In this document: piece by piece, positions 11,086 to 19,919 of the stretch
How positions within the stretch are numbered: the first letter of the stretch is position 1
Layout of the letters: every line of letters begins with the position of its first letter
Assembly: GCF_002104515.1 (NCBI RefSeq)
Contig: NZ_NBOE01000005.1
Coordinates: forward strand, 227,216-291,215
Reading direction: 5' to 3'
Source of the DNA: Colwellia polaris
Lineage (GTDB): Bacteria; Pseudomonadota; Gammaproteobacteria; Enterobacterales; Alteromonadaceae
Length of the DNA stretch: 64,000 bases
Position numbers and translations under genes: made by a program
The notes under the pieces: generated by a model
What the model was told of the DNA's origin: nothing
The model's database searches: none
What the model saw: the letters and a program-made list of their open reading frames with translations, nothing else

Positions 11086-11107
11086 AGCGCGATAATATTA
11101 TTGCGCT
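11086..11107. promoter_or_regulatory. 22-bp dyad upstream of the DAHP synthase gene
   Basis: Arms AGCGC and GCGCT flank a self-complementary AT centre (ATAATATTAT); only one base pair of the 22-bp dyad is mismatched. It ends 38 bases before the aroH start codon. It resembles an operator but not the E. coli TrpR consensus (CTAGTTAACTAG core), so the binding protein is unknown. Confidence 0.45.
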
Positions 11108-11145
11108 GCATCAATATATGCAGGCTAACCAGCATTTGAAAGAAC

Positions 11146-12195
11146 ATGACTATAAAAACAGATGAATTTAGAACCACATTAATTGATAATTTAGTTTCGC
11201 CTGCTGAACTTGCAGAGCAAATACCGCTTGACGACGACACCGCCAATTTCATCATTAAAAGCCGTAAAGAAATTGAAGCCATCATTAAAGGCGACGACAA
11301 ACGTTTATTGGTTATTATTGGCCCTTGCTCAATACATGACACTGAAGCGGCCATTGACTACGCAAAAAAATTAAAAGTACTGCAAGAAAAGTATGCCAGC
11401 GAATTACTGATAGTCATGCGAGTATATTTTGAAAAGCCTCGTACCACTGTCGGTTGGAAAGGTTTAATCAGTGATCCTGATCTAGACAAATCATTTAAGG
11501 TTGCTAAAGGTTTAAATTTAGCCCGCAATTTATTAATGGAAATTAATAAATTAGGTTTAGCTGCCGGAACTGAATTTTTAGATATGGTAACTGGCCAGTA
11601 TATTTCAGATTTGATCAGTTGGGGGGCTATTGGTGCGCGTACAACAGAAAGCCAAGTTCATAGAGAATTAGCTTCTGCGCTTTCATGCCCTGTTGGTTTT
11701 AAAAATGGTACTGACGGTAACATTCAAATAGCCGTTGACGCTATAAAAGCTTCTAGCGTTCCACACGTGCTTTATTCACCTGATAAAAGCGGCCAAATGT
11801 GTATTTATCAAACACATGGTAATCCATACGCACACGTAATTTTACGAGGTGGTAAAGAGCCAAACTATCAAGAAAAGTATATTACACAGACCTGTGAGAC
11901 ATTAGATAAAGCAGGTTTACCTGAGAAAGTAATGATTGATTGCAGTCATGGCAATAGTTATAAAGATCATAACAAACAAATTGACGTTGCAAATTCATTA
12001 GCTGAGCAAATAACAACAGGTAATCAATCTATATTTGGTGTAATGATTGAAAGCTTTATGGTTGCAGGAAATCAAAAAGTTGTACCAAATGAGCCATTAG
12101 TTTATGGTCAAAGTATTACCGATGCATGTATCAATTTAGATACCAGCGAAGACATACTAACGGTTTTAGCTAATGCAATTAAAACCAGAGTGTAA
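11146..12195 (+). CDS. aroH: 3-deoxy-7-phosphoheptulonate synthase, AroH-like
   Basis: 349 residues, class I DAHP synthase, the first step of the shikimate pathway (PEP plus erythrose 4-phosphate). Signature segments are LLVIIGPCSIHD, FEKPRTTVGWKG, IGARTTESQVHRELAS, GFKNGTDGN and the metal-binding DCSHGN. The sequence TEFLDMVTGQYISDLISWGAIGARTTES and the N-terminal LVSPAELAEQ match E. coli AroH (tryptophan-sensitive, 348 residues) better than AroF or AroG, from memory. The neighbourhood ppsA / ppsR-aroH also matches E. coli. Feedback specificity is inferred from this similarity only. The 3' end is part of a short tandem duplication (12181-12219). Confidence 0.93.
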   Translation: MTIKTDEFRTTLIDNLVSPAELAEQIPLDDDTANFIIKSRKEIEAIIKGDDKRLLVIIGPCSIHDTEAAIDYAKKLKVLQEKYASELLIVMRVYFEKPRTTVGWKGLISDPDLDKSFKVAKGLNLARNLLMEINKLGLAAGTEFLDMVTGQYISDLISWGAIGARTTESQVHRELASALSCPVGFKNGTDGNIQIAVDAIKASSVPHVLYSPDKSGQMCIYQTHGNPYAHVILRGGKEPNYQEKYITQTCETLDKAGLPEKVMIDCSHGNSYKDHNKQIDVANSLAEQITTGNQSIFGVMIESFMVAGNQKVVPNEPLVYGQSITDACINLDTSEDILTVLANAIKTRV

Positions 12196-12219
12196 AACCA
12201 GAATGTAAAACCAGAGTGT
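12181..12219 (+). repeat. 13-bp tandem triplication over the aroH stop codon
   Basis: Three consecutive copies of AAAACCAGAGTGT (the middle one with A for G). The first copy encodes the last residues and runs into the TAA stop; copies two and three lie downstream and each would preserve a TAA at the junction. It looks like local slippage of the gene terminus. Confidence 0.85.
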
Positions 12220-12283
12220 AATAGCAGTAAAACTCAAGATTGGCATTTCTGGGGAGTCGGCTTTAATCTAAGCTACCTTATTT

Positions 12284-12345
12284 AACCTGAACTCTGGATA
12301 ATGCGTACTTGATACGCAAGTTGCTGCTTATCCAGAATTCAGGTT
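12284..12345. repeat. Dispersed palindromic repeat, copy 1
   Basis: Inverted arms AACCTGAACTCTGGATAA and TTATCCAGAATTCAGGTT with one mismatch pair and a 26-base loop. The same arms recur at 51590-51635 with a different loop. It lies between aroH and the TonB-dependent receptor gene, both ending toward it. Confidence 0.85.
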
Positions 12346-12383
12346 ATTTAATGTGATGCTCTGAAACTTAAATTCAAACAATA

Positions 12384-12418
12384 AAAAAACCGGATATCAA
12401 ATTGATAGCCGGTTTTTT
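12384..12418. terminator. Bidirectional terminator between aroH and the receptor gene
   Basis: Stem AAAAAACCGG / CCGGTTTTTT, continued after one A-G mismatch by TATCAA/TTGATA with a single-base loop. A-run on the left and T-run on the right make it usable in both directions for the convergent genes. Confidence 0.9.
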
Positions 12419-12469
12419 ATTTTTAACGTATTGTTAAAACAAAACTAATCAATAACAAAAAGCTCGTTA

Positions 12470-14734
12470 TTAAAAGAAGTTCGCTTTAAATTCAACACCC
12501 CAGAAACGAGGTTCGTTAACATAACCTGTTAAGTTATTGAAATCGATCGCACCAGTAAGTTGCTCTTCATCAGTAATATTACGACCAAATACAGCCACTT
12601 CATATTCAGCGCCGTCGGTGTACCATTCGTACCCAACACGTATACCGCCTTCTAGTAAGCCATCGCCAGTAAACTCTGTTGACTCATATAAGAAGAAGTT
12701 AACTTCACTACGGTAAGACCAATCTGTGTAAATATAAAGTTCACCATCAGCAATTTCTTTAGTCCAACGAGCAGCAAAGTTTGAAATCCACTCTGGAGAT
12801 TGCGGTAGTGAGTTACCATCGATTAACGCTAAACCGTCACCATTTAGTGGTGAAGTTACTGTACAACCACCGCCACAACCTGGCACAGCTACATTTTTAT
12901 CTTGTAATTCTGTATGGTTATAACTAACGCTTGCTGTTAATACTAAATCGTCTGTAACAAAGTATTCTGAGTCAAGTTCAAAACCGTAACCAACTGACTT
13001 ATCAGCATTAAGTAAACTTGCTACGTTACCAGTACCACCAACAGCTGTTAATTGTTGGTCATTCACAACATAGTAGTAAACCGAGCCATCAACACGTGCG
13101 GTATTTTCTAAAAATACTGATTTAAAACCAGTTTCTACAGAGTCAACAGTTTCAGAATCAGCTGTTGTTGAGTTAGCTGAGAATAATAAACTACGTCCCT
13201 GGATACTTGGCGCACGGTAACCACGAGCTAAACGTGCATAAACGTTAGTTTCATCATTTAATTTGTAGCTAGCACTTAAGTCACCACTGACTTGTGAATC
13301 TTGTACATTGTTACTTTCAGTAAAGCTTGGTGCGCCAAATGGAGATTGAACTAATTCGCCATCCCAATCACGTTTGTCGTCTGAATAACGTAAACCACCG
13401 TTAATCGTTAACTTATCTGAAACTTCATAATCAAGTGATGCAAAAACTGCCCACGCCGAAGTTTCCATTTTTTGGATAGCAATACCGTTTTGTGCACCAC
13501 CACCTAAAGTATCAAAACTTAAGTTGTTAATCGTTAAGTCTTCATCAAAAAGGAAATAACCAAATTGATAATCAAACTTACCTAAGTCATTACTCGCGAT
13601 ACGTATTTCTTGAGTAATTTGTTTGTGATCTGGCATTCTTGCGCCAGTTTCTGATGGGAATGGAATAAAACCAGGTCCCATTTCAGGTAAGAAAGAAGCA
13701 CCGTAGCCACCATCAATATCACCAACTGAAAACATTTCAGCAGACTCATAACCAGTAACAGAGGTTAGTGTGTGATCGCCCATGTCATATTCAAGCCTTA
13801 AACTAGCACCTTTCATATCAACCGTTTGGTTGTTACGAGAAGCAGCATCATGAAATACAGTTTCACGATCAAAGTCATCAACTAATTCATTAGTGCCCGG
13901 CTTGATGATATTTGCTCTAAAAACACGAGCATCAGCTTCTGCATCACGAAAATGATAGTTAAACAATGCAGAGAATTCATCACTTGGTTCCCATAACAAT
14001 TGTAAGCGACCAGCAGTTTCACTGTAGCCACCTAGTTGGTCTTCAGCTTCAAAACCAGGTGCTTTGTTATCTATCCAATCATCACGATCTTGTTGTAATA
14101 ATGCAACTCGAGCTGATAATGTATCGGTTAAACTACCACCTACTGCTACACGTAAATCAGTGGTATCAAAACTACCGTATGAAGCAGAAACACTTGCGTC
14201 AAAATCTTGTGTTGGCTTTTTCGATTGAACTTTAACAATACCAGCGGGAGTATTACGTCCAAACAATGTTCCTTGAGGACCACGTAAAACTTCAACGCGC
14301 TCAATGTCAAACATTGGCATACCTTTAGTTAAGGCATTTTCTAAAACAACATCATCGTATATTAACGATACTGGTTGTGAGGCTAGTAGATCAAAATCTG
14401 TGTTGCCTAAACCACGAATATAAAATCTAGGGAATGTACGACCAAAAGAAGATTCAATGAGTAAGCTTGGTACTTTAGCTGAAAGTGCTCTAACATCCAT
14501 ACCAGATGAACCTAAAACCTCTAATTTTTTAGGGGTAAGTGCTGATACAGAAATTGGAACTTCTTTGATATTTTCTGTACGCTTACGAGCGGTAACTTCT
14601 ATAACTTCAACGCCAACAACATCAGCGTTTTTAGCACTTTCTTCTGCTAATGCTGATGTTGAAACACCTGCAGCAGATGCTAAAATAGCCGCATTTACGC
14701 ATAGTGCGAGCGACGTCTTCTTAAAAACATTCAT
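12470..14734 (-). CDS. TonB-dependent outer-membrane receptor
   Basis: 754 residues from ATG 14734, chosen because GGGAGAG sits six bases upstream; the in-frame TTG at 14749 precedes that ribosome site. A signal peptide is visible (KKTSLALCVNAAILASAAGVSTSALA). A likely TonB box is VEVIEVTARKR, then the plug domain with VEVLRGPQGTLFGRNTPAG, and a 22-strand barrel ending in aromatic F (FKANFF). The style is that of the large receptor group of marine Alteromonadales used for sugars, peptides or nucleosides. It lies next to deoB and the nucleoside salvage genes, so a nucleoside or deoxyribose-containing substrate is an attractive inference, not shown by sequence. No Fur box was seen upstream. Confidence 0.9.
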   Translation of the reverse strand: MNVFKKTSLALCVNAAILASAAGVSTSALAEESAKNADVVGVEVIEVTARKRTENIKEVPISVSALTPKKLEVLGSSGMDVRALSAKVPSLLIESSFGRTFPRFYIRGLGNTDFDLLASQPVSLIYDDVVLENALTKGMPMFDIERVEVLRGPQGTLFGRNTPAGIVKVQSKKPTQDFDASVSASYGSFDTTDLRVAVGGSLTDTLSARVALLQQDRDDWIDNKAPGFEAEDQLGGYSETAGRLQLLWEPSDEFSALFNYHFRDAEADARVFRANIIKPGTNELVDDFDRETVFHDAASRNNQTVDMKGASLRLEYDMGDHTLTSVTGYESAEMFSVGDIDGGYGASFLPEMGPGFIPFPSETGARMPDHKQITQEIRIASNDLGKFDYQFGYFLFDEDLTINNLSFDTLGGGAQNGIAIQKMETSAWAVFASLDYEVSDKLTINGGLRYSDDKRDWDGELVQSPFGAPSFTESNNVQDSQVSGDLSASYKLNDETNVYARLARGYRAPSIQGRSLLFSANSTTADSETVDSVETGFKSVFLENTARVDGSVYYYVVNDQQLTAVGGTGNVASLLNADKSVGYGFELDSEYFVTDDLVLTASVSYNHTELQDKNVAVPGCGGGCTVTSPLNGDGLALIDGNSLPQSPEWISNFAARWTKEIADGELYIYTDWSYRSEVNFFLYESTEFTGDGLLEGGIRVGYEWYTDGAEYEVAVFGRNITDEEQLTGAIDFNNLTGYVNEPRFWGVEFKANFF

Positions 14735-14827
14735 GTAGTACTCTCCCAAGAACTGTTTATGTTTTGTGTAAAATTTATTTTTCTCATTTTACTGTATGTT
14801 ATCAGTAAAGTGGTTAACTTTTAATTG

Positions 14828-16039
14828 TTATAAATCAAGATCAGATAAAAAACTAGTACCATAAGGCATTTTATCTAATGAAAATAAATCTGCGATAGTT
14901 TGACCGATATCAGCAAAAGTACCGCGCTCGCCGATATTAACAGATCGTACCTGTTTGTGAAATGCTATTACAGGGACATATTCACGCGTATGATCGTTAC
15001 CCGGCCACGTTGGGTCACAGCCATGATCCGCGGTTAAAAACAATACATCGTCATCGTTCATGGCTGAGATAATTTCAGGCATACGTTTGTCAAAGTTTTC
15101 AAGTGCTAATGCATAACCAACGGGATCACGACGGTGACCGTAGTCTTGGTCAAAGTTAACCAGGTTAGTAAAGATTAAACTCTTGTCTTGTGCGCTATTT
15201 ATATGAGTAATTGTGGCATCTACAAGTGCGTCTATACCCGTTGCTTTGGTTTTTTCACTGATACCTTGATGGGCATAAATATCGGCAATTTTACCAACGC
15301 TAATCACATGGCCACCCGCTTGTGTAAATGCATCTAGCACTGTAGGTGATGGCGGTAGAATAGAATAGTCACGTCTGTTACCTGTACGGGTAAAATCTGC
15401 AGGACTGCTGCCTACAAAAGGACGAGCGATTACACGACCAACATTCATATCGGCAAGTAATTCACGAACTGTTTCACAGTATTTATAAAGGTTATCTAAG
15501 CCAAAATGCTCTTCGTGTGCAGCAACTTGAAACACACTATCTGCTGATGTGTAACAAATAGGCAAGCCTGATTTAATATGCTCTTCACCGAGTTTATTAA
15601 TAATGTCAGTACCTGAAGCATGACAATCACCTAAAATACCTTTATAACCTGTAGCTAGGTTAATTTTATCAATAAGGTCAACAGGAAAAGCATTACCTTC
15701 CTTAGGGAAGTAATCCCAATCAAAAAGTACAGGAACACACATCATTTCCCAATGACCACTAGGTGTATCTTTACCGGTACTTAATTCTGCAGCATAACCA
15801 TAGGCGCCCTGCTCAGGTTTTTGCTCTTCTACAGGAAACTCGCTCTTACCAGCTTCAAATGCCGCTTGAACTAAACCCATTTTAGCTAAATTAGGCACGC
15901 TGATTTTACGTTTTTCGTGTTGATAGAAGTATCGCGATAAATTAGCAAAAGTATTGGCATTAATACCGCCAAAATTTGCTGCATCAGGTGCATGACCCAC
16001 GCCAAAGCTATCGATTACTAAAACTATTGCTCTTGCCAT
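14828..16039 (-). CDS. deoB: Phosphopentomutase
   Basis: 403 residues (E. coli DeoB 407). It interconverts ribose/deoxyribose 1- and 5-phosphates, linking nucleoside phosphorolysis to deoC. Alkaline-phosphatase superfamily metal sites are visible: VIDSFGVGHAPD near the start, the catalytic threonine region GKDTPSGHWEM, NFDQDYGHRRD, and FLTADHGCDPTWPGNDHTRE near the C-terminus. An AGGAAA ribosome site precedes the ATG. It is divergent from udk and 93 bases upstream of the receptor gene on the same strand. Confidence 0.96.
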   Translation of the reverse strand: MARAIVLVIDSFGVGHAPDAANFGGINANTFANLSRYFYQHEKRKISVPNLAKMGLVQAAFEAGKSEFPVEEQKPEQGAYGYAAELSTGKDTPSGHWEMMCVPVLFDWDYFPKEGNAFPVDLIDKINLATGYKGILGDCHASGTDIINKLGEEHIKSGLPICYTSADSVFQVAAHEEHFGLDNLYKYCETVRELLADMNVGRVIARPFVGSSPADFTRTGNRRDYSILPPSPTVLDAFTQAGGHVISVGKIADIYAHQGISEKTKATGIDALVDATITHINSAQDKSLIFTNLVNFDQDYGHRRDPVGYALALENFDKRMPEIISAMNDDDVLFLTADHGCDPTWPGNDHTREYVPVIAFHKQVRSVNIGERGTFADIGQTIADLFSLDKMPYGTSFLSDLDL

Positions 16040-16115
16040 TTTGATTTCCTGTCTTTAATTTACGTATTTTAACAAATTTTAAAAATTTATCCTCGTAAAT
16101 ATTAATAAATTTCAT

Positions 16116-16127
16116 GACCAATTGGTC
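16116..16127. promoter_or_regulatory. Perfect 12-bp palindrome in the deoB / udk divergent region
   Basis: GACCAATTGGTC, about 80 bases upstream of deoB, in the 290-base region shared with udk. It is followed by a TGTGA half-site (CATGTGATAC) resembling half a CRP box. The region also holds an imperfect TGAG/CTCA dyad near 16250-16280. A shared nucleoside regulator is possible; no known consensus is met. Confidence 0.3.
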
Positions 16128-16329
16128 AACATGTGATACTTTACCAAGCTATAAATTATAGACAACAGATATTTTGTAAATATTTAACGCAGAGTTATTG
16201 CTTTTGCTTAAATTTTAATGAATTTCAGATAAATTAGTCCATAATATGAGTGCGGTGAGTTGTTCTCAGTCACATCGCAAATAATAATTACTTAACATTT
16301 TGTTAATCATATTTTTAAGGCTCTCTGTT

Positions 16330-16974
16330 TTGCAAATCAATAAACCGACAATTATCGCGGTAACCGGCGCTTCTGCATCTGGAAAATCACTTTATGCGCA
16401 AACAATTTACGATGAATTGTTACCTGAATTAGGATCGAGTGGCATTGCCATTATCAAAGAAGATTCTTACTACAATAGTCAATCACATTTATCGATGGAA
16501 GAACGTGTAAAAACTAACTATGACCACCCTAGTGCATTTGAACATAGTCTACTTTCAAAACACTTAACACAGTTAAGCAATGGCGAAAGTGTAGATATAC
16601 CCACTTATTGCTATAAAACCCATACCCGTTTACCTGAAACAATTCATTTAGATCCCACACCTATAATTTTAATCGAAGGTATTCTTTTATTTTCGGATAA
16701 AGAGCTAAGAGATAAATTCGATATTAAAATTTATATAGATACTCCGCTTGATATTTGTCTTGTGCGAAGAATTAACAGAGATACTGTCGAGCGTTCACGA
16801 AGCGTAGCGTCAATTACAGAACAATATTTAACGACTGTTCGACCTATGTATCGCCAACATATTGAGCCCAATAAGCCTTTCGCTGATATCGTCGTTACAC
16901 GTGGCGGGAAAAATAGAATGGCCATTGAAATGCTAAAAGCAAAAATACGTCAGTTAATGAATAAACGCGTATAA
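16330..16974 (+). CDS. udk: Uridine/cytidine kinase
   Basis: 214 residues from TTG 16330, which gives almost the E. coli Udk length (213); AAGG lies nine bases upstream. The longer frame from 16300 has no ribosome site. It phosphorylates uridine and cytidine to the monophosphates. Visible motifs are the P-loop GASASGKS, the nucleoside-site EDSYYNSQSHLSMEERVKTNYDHP, LIEGILLF, the lid RRINRDTVERSRS and the C-terminal RGGKNRMAIEMLKAKI. It leads the plus-strand nucleoside set; nupC follows after 79 bases. Confidence 0.95.
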   Translation: MQINKPTIIAVTGASASGKSLYAQTIYDELLPELGSSGIAIIKEDSYYNSQSHLSMEERVKTNYDHPSAFEHSLLSKHLTQLSNGESVDIPTYCYKTHTRLPETIHLDPTPIILIEGILLFSDKELRDKFDIKIYIDTPLDICLVRRINRDTVERSRSVASITEQYLTTVRPMYRQHIEPNKPFADIVVTRGGKNRMAIEMLKAKIRQLMNKRV

Positions 16975-17053
16975 CGCTATAAAAATTTAAAATTAACTTA
17001 AATATAATTTAAATAAATATAATAACGATAACAAAGTAATTTATGAGGTAATT

Positions 17054-18298
17054 ATGGAATTAGGTGCTCTTCGAGGAGTCTTTGGTATTTTCGCTTTATT
17101 AGCATTAGCATTTTTCTTATCAAAAGATCGCAGTGCAATAAATTGGCGAACCGTGGGTTTTGCTTTTTCATTACAGATTATATTAGGTGCTTTTGTACTT
17201 TACGTGCCTTTTGGTAAAGACATGTTGGGCTCGGTTACTAATGGTGTACAACAAGTTATTAATAGTGCTGAGGCTGGTATAAGCTTTTTATTCGGTGGTT
17301 TAGGCACCGATGCCATGTTTGAAAATGGTGTTGGCTTTGTTTTCGCGATTCGAGTATTACCGGTAATTATTTTTTTCTCATCCTTGATTGCTGTACTTTA
17401 TTATCTAAATATAATGCAATGGGTAGTAAAAATTATTGGTGGCGGATTACAAAAACTATTAAAAACATCTAAGCCTGAATCACTTTCTGCGACCGCTAAT
17501 ATTTTTGTAGGTCAAACAGAAGCCCCGCTAGTTATTCGCCCATACATTTCAAAAATGAGTCAATCTGAACTTTTTGCTATTATGGTGGGTGGTTTAGCAT
17601 CCGTTGCAGGTTCGATTTTAGCCGGTTATGCAGGCCTAGGGGTTAAACTTGAATATCTTATAGCCGCTTCTTTTATGGCAGCTCCGGGTGGTTTACTTAT
17701 GGCTAAAATACTCTTACCTGAAACAGAAGAAATCAATAATGATTATAGTGATGTTGAGTTAGCTGAAGCAGGCGATAAACCCGCCAATGTAATCGATGCA
17801 GCTGCAACGGGCGCCGCTTCAGGTTTAAAGCTTGCAGTGAACGTTGGTGCCATGCTACTTGCCTTTATTGCTATTATTGCGTTACTTAACTCTATGGTTT
17901 CTGGCTTTGGTAATTTACTAGGGTTTGAAGGCATCACCATTGAATGGTTGCTTGGCTATATTTTTGCGCCGTTTGCTTTCCTTATTGGTGTTCCTTTTGA
18001 AGAAATGCTTCAAGCAGGTAGTTTTATTGGGCAAAAAATTGTTGTTAATGAATTCTTCGCTTATGTTAACTTTGTTGAAATAAAAGAAACACTTTCTCCA
18101 ACAACTCAAGCTATCGTAACCTTCGCTTTATGTGGTTTTGCTAACTTATCATCTATTGCTATTTTACTTGGTGGTATAGGTTCAATGGCGCCGAATCGCC
18201 GTCCTGATATTGCACGTTTAGGCATGAAAGCAATGCTTGCGGCTACTATGGCTAACTTAATGAGTGCTGCTATTGCTGGCGTATTCGTCAGTTTATAA
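17054..18298 (+). CDS. nupC: Concentrative nucleoside transporter (NupC/CNT family)
   Basis: 414 residues, inner-membrane CNT transporter (E. coli NupC 400). Alternating hydrophobic helices run through the chain; the family core GQTEAPLVIRPY is at about residues 155-166 and the second re-entrant loop EFFAYVNF about 335-342, both contacting nucleoside and cation. Substrate is pyrimidine and/or purine nucleosides symported with H+ or Na+. A strong GAGGT ribosome site precedes the ATG. Position between udk and deoC matches a catabolic and salvage role. Confidence 0.93.
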   Translation: MELGALRGVFGIFALLALAFFLSKDRSAINWRTVGFAFSLQIILGAFVLYVPFGKDMLGSVTNGVQQVINSAEAGISFLFGGLGTDAMFENGVGFVFAIRVLPVIIFFSSLIAVLYYLNIMQWVVKIIGGGLQKLLKTSKPESLSATANIFVGQTEAPLVIRPYISKMSQSELFAIMVGGLASVAGSILAGYAGLGVKLEYLIAASFMAAPGGLLMAKILLPETEEINNDYSDVELAEAGDKPANVIDAAATGAASGLKLAVNVGAMLLAFIAIIALLNSMVSGFGNLLGFEGITIEWLLGYIFAPFAFLIGVPFEEMLQAGSFIGQKIVVNEFFAYVNFVEIKETLSPTTQAIVTFALCGFANLSSIAILLGGIGSMAPNRRPDIARLGMKAMLAATMANLMSAAIAGVFVSL

Positions 18299-18322
18299 CT
18301 TAAAGCATTAACATTATAATTT

Positions 18323-18349
18323 AACAGCCTAGTTTTTCGCTAGGCTGTT
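18323..18349 (+). terminator. Stem-loop between nupC and deoC
   Basis: Perfect 10-bp stem AACAGCCTAG / CTAGGCTGTT with a seven-base loop, 25 bases after nupC. No T-run follows, so it may be an attenuator or mRNA 3'-end protector, not a full terminator. Confidence 0.55.
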
Positions 18350-18383
18350 CCTATTCTAAATCAAAAAACTACAGAGAAACATC

Positions 18384-19157
18384 ATGAGTACATTAGAAAG
18401 TTACGCACAACGTGCATTGCATATGATGGATTTAACCAGTTTAACCGACATTGAAACTGCTGAAGATATTATAAAACTTTGTAAAACAGCTAAAACTACC
18501 TGTGGCAATACCGCCGCTATTTGCATTTACCCTCGCTTTGTTCCATTAGCAAAAAAAATATTAGCGTTGCAAGGTACGCCTGAGATTAAAATAGCGACAG
18601 TGACAAACTTTCCTCACGGAAACGATGACGTAACTATAGCCGTTGCTGAAACAAAAGCCGCGATAGCCTACGGTGCTGATGAAGTTGACGTGGTATTCCC
18701 GTATAAAGCCTTAATGAATGGCGATGAAAAAATCGGTTTTGACCTTGTTAAAGCCTGTAAACAAGTTTGTGGTAAAAACACGCTATTAAAGGTTATTATT
18801 GAAACTGGTGAGCTTAAAACTGACGAACTTATTACCCAAGCCAGCGAGATTTGTATTGCTGCAGGTGCTGATTTCATCAAAACATCAACCGGCAAAGTGG
18901 CAACAAATGCGACACCAAAAGCTGCTGAGTTAATGTTAAAGGCCATTAAAAATAAAAATACACAGGTTGGATTCAAACCCGCCGGTGGTGTAAAGAATGC
19001 CGAAGATGCTAAGATTTACCTTGACTTGGCGAGTGATATTTTAGGCACAGATTGGGCTACTAAGAGCCACTTTCGCTTTGGTGCCAGTAGTTTACTGACT
19101 AACTTACTAAATACTTTAGGCGCGAGTGCTGAAGTAGCAAATCCTTTGAGTTATTAA
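18384..19157 (+). CDS. deoC: Deoxyribose-phosphate aldolase
   Basis: 257 residues (E. coli DeoC 259). It splits 2-deoxyribose 5-phosphate into glyceraldehyde 3-phosphate and acetaldehyde. The Schiff-base lysine is in FIKTSTGK, with supporting residues in [21 protein letters not shown] and GFKPAGGVK. It acts directly after DeoB. The gene begins 85 bases after nupC past a stem-loop and is followed by tdk. Confidence 0.96.
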   Translation: MSTLESYAQRALHMMDLTSLTDIETAEDIIKLCKTAKTTCGNTAAICIYPRFVPLAKKILALQGTPEIKIATVTNFPHGNDDVTIAVAETKAAIAYGADEVDVVFPYKALMNGDEKIGFDLVKACKQVCGKNTLLKVIIETGELKTDELITQASEICIAAGADFIKTSTGKVATNATPKAAELMLKAIKNKNTQVGFKPAGGVKNAEDAKIYLDLASDILGTDWATKSHFRFGASSLLTNLLNTLGASAEVANPLSY

Positions 19158-19229
19158 TTGATATTAAAATTAATAAAAACATAAATAACATAAACAATTA
19201 AACTCCCATAATTAGGACATTATTGAGCA

Positions 19230-19817
19230 ATGGCACAATTATACTTTTATTATTCAACTATGAACGCCGGCAAGTCGACTCATTTATTACAATCTTCTTA
19301 TAACTACCAAGAACGAGGCTTAGATACTTTGTTATTTACGGCACAAATTGACGATAGGTTTGCTAAGGGTAAAGTGTCATCAAGACTAGGTATTCATGCC
19401 GACGCGCTACTTTTCGATGATAATACCGATATATTCAGCCAGGTAAAGCAGCAAGTTGGTCAACGTAAAATTGCTTGTATCTTAATCGATGAAGCGCAAT
19501 TTTTAACTAAACTACAAGTAAAAGAATTAACCGACATTGTTGATGAATTGAAAGTGCCGGTATTAGCATACGGTATTCGCACTGATTTTCTCGGTGAGAC
19601 TTTTAAAGGCAGTGCGGCATTATTAGCTTGGGCTGATAAGTTAGTCGAATTAAAAACAATTTGTCATTGTGGTAAAAAAGCCAACTTTGTTATGCGTTGC
19701 GATGAAAATGGTCAAGCGGTACAAGGCGGAGAACAAATTGAGGTGGGTGGTAATGAACGTTACGAATCTTTATGTCGTAAACATTTCAAAGCACAAGTTT
19801 GGAATATGTCTGTTTAA
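19230..19817 (+). CDS. tdk: Thymidine kinase
   Basis: 195 residues (E. coli Tdk 205). It phosphorylates thymidine with ATP. Motifs: P-loop [14 protein letters not shown], the DEAQFL catalytic/Walker B region, the lasso-loop zinc cysteines in CHCGKKANF and a final C before RKHF. It completes the plus-strand nucleoside cluster and is convergent with the giant surface-protein gene. Confidence 0.95.
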   Translation: MAQLYFYYSTMNAGKSTHLLQSSYNYQERGLDTLLFTAQIDDRFAKGKVSSRLGIHADALLFDDNTDIFSQVKQQVGQRKIACILIDEAQFLTKLQVKELTDIVDELKVPVLAYGIRTDFLGETFKGSAALLAWADKLVELKTICHCGKKANFVMRCDENGQAVQGGEQIEVGGNERYESLCRKHFKAQVWNMSV

Positions 19818-19846
19818 ATCCTATTAATTGAACTAATACAAATAAA

Positions 19847-19870
19847 AAAGGAATGCGCTAACATTCCTTT
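19847..19870. terminator. Stem-loop between tdk and the giant gene
   Basis: Nine-bp stem AAAGGAATG / CATTCCTTT with a six-base loop. An A-run on the left side gives a T-run for minus-strand transcripts; placed in the 102-base gap of two convergent genes, it can serve both. Confidence 0.75.
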
Positions 19871-19919
19871 AAATATTATTAAAACTGATGTTTAACGGTA
19901 ATAATTAGAAAATTTCGTT

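Noticed and set aside
14735..14749. Upstream TTG start for the TonB-dependent receptor
   Set aside because: The ribosome site GGGAGAG lies between this TTG and the ATG at 14734, so the ATG is the start.
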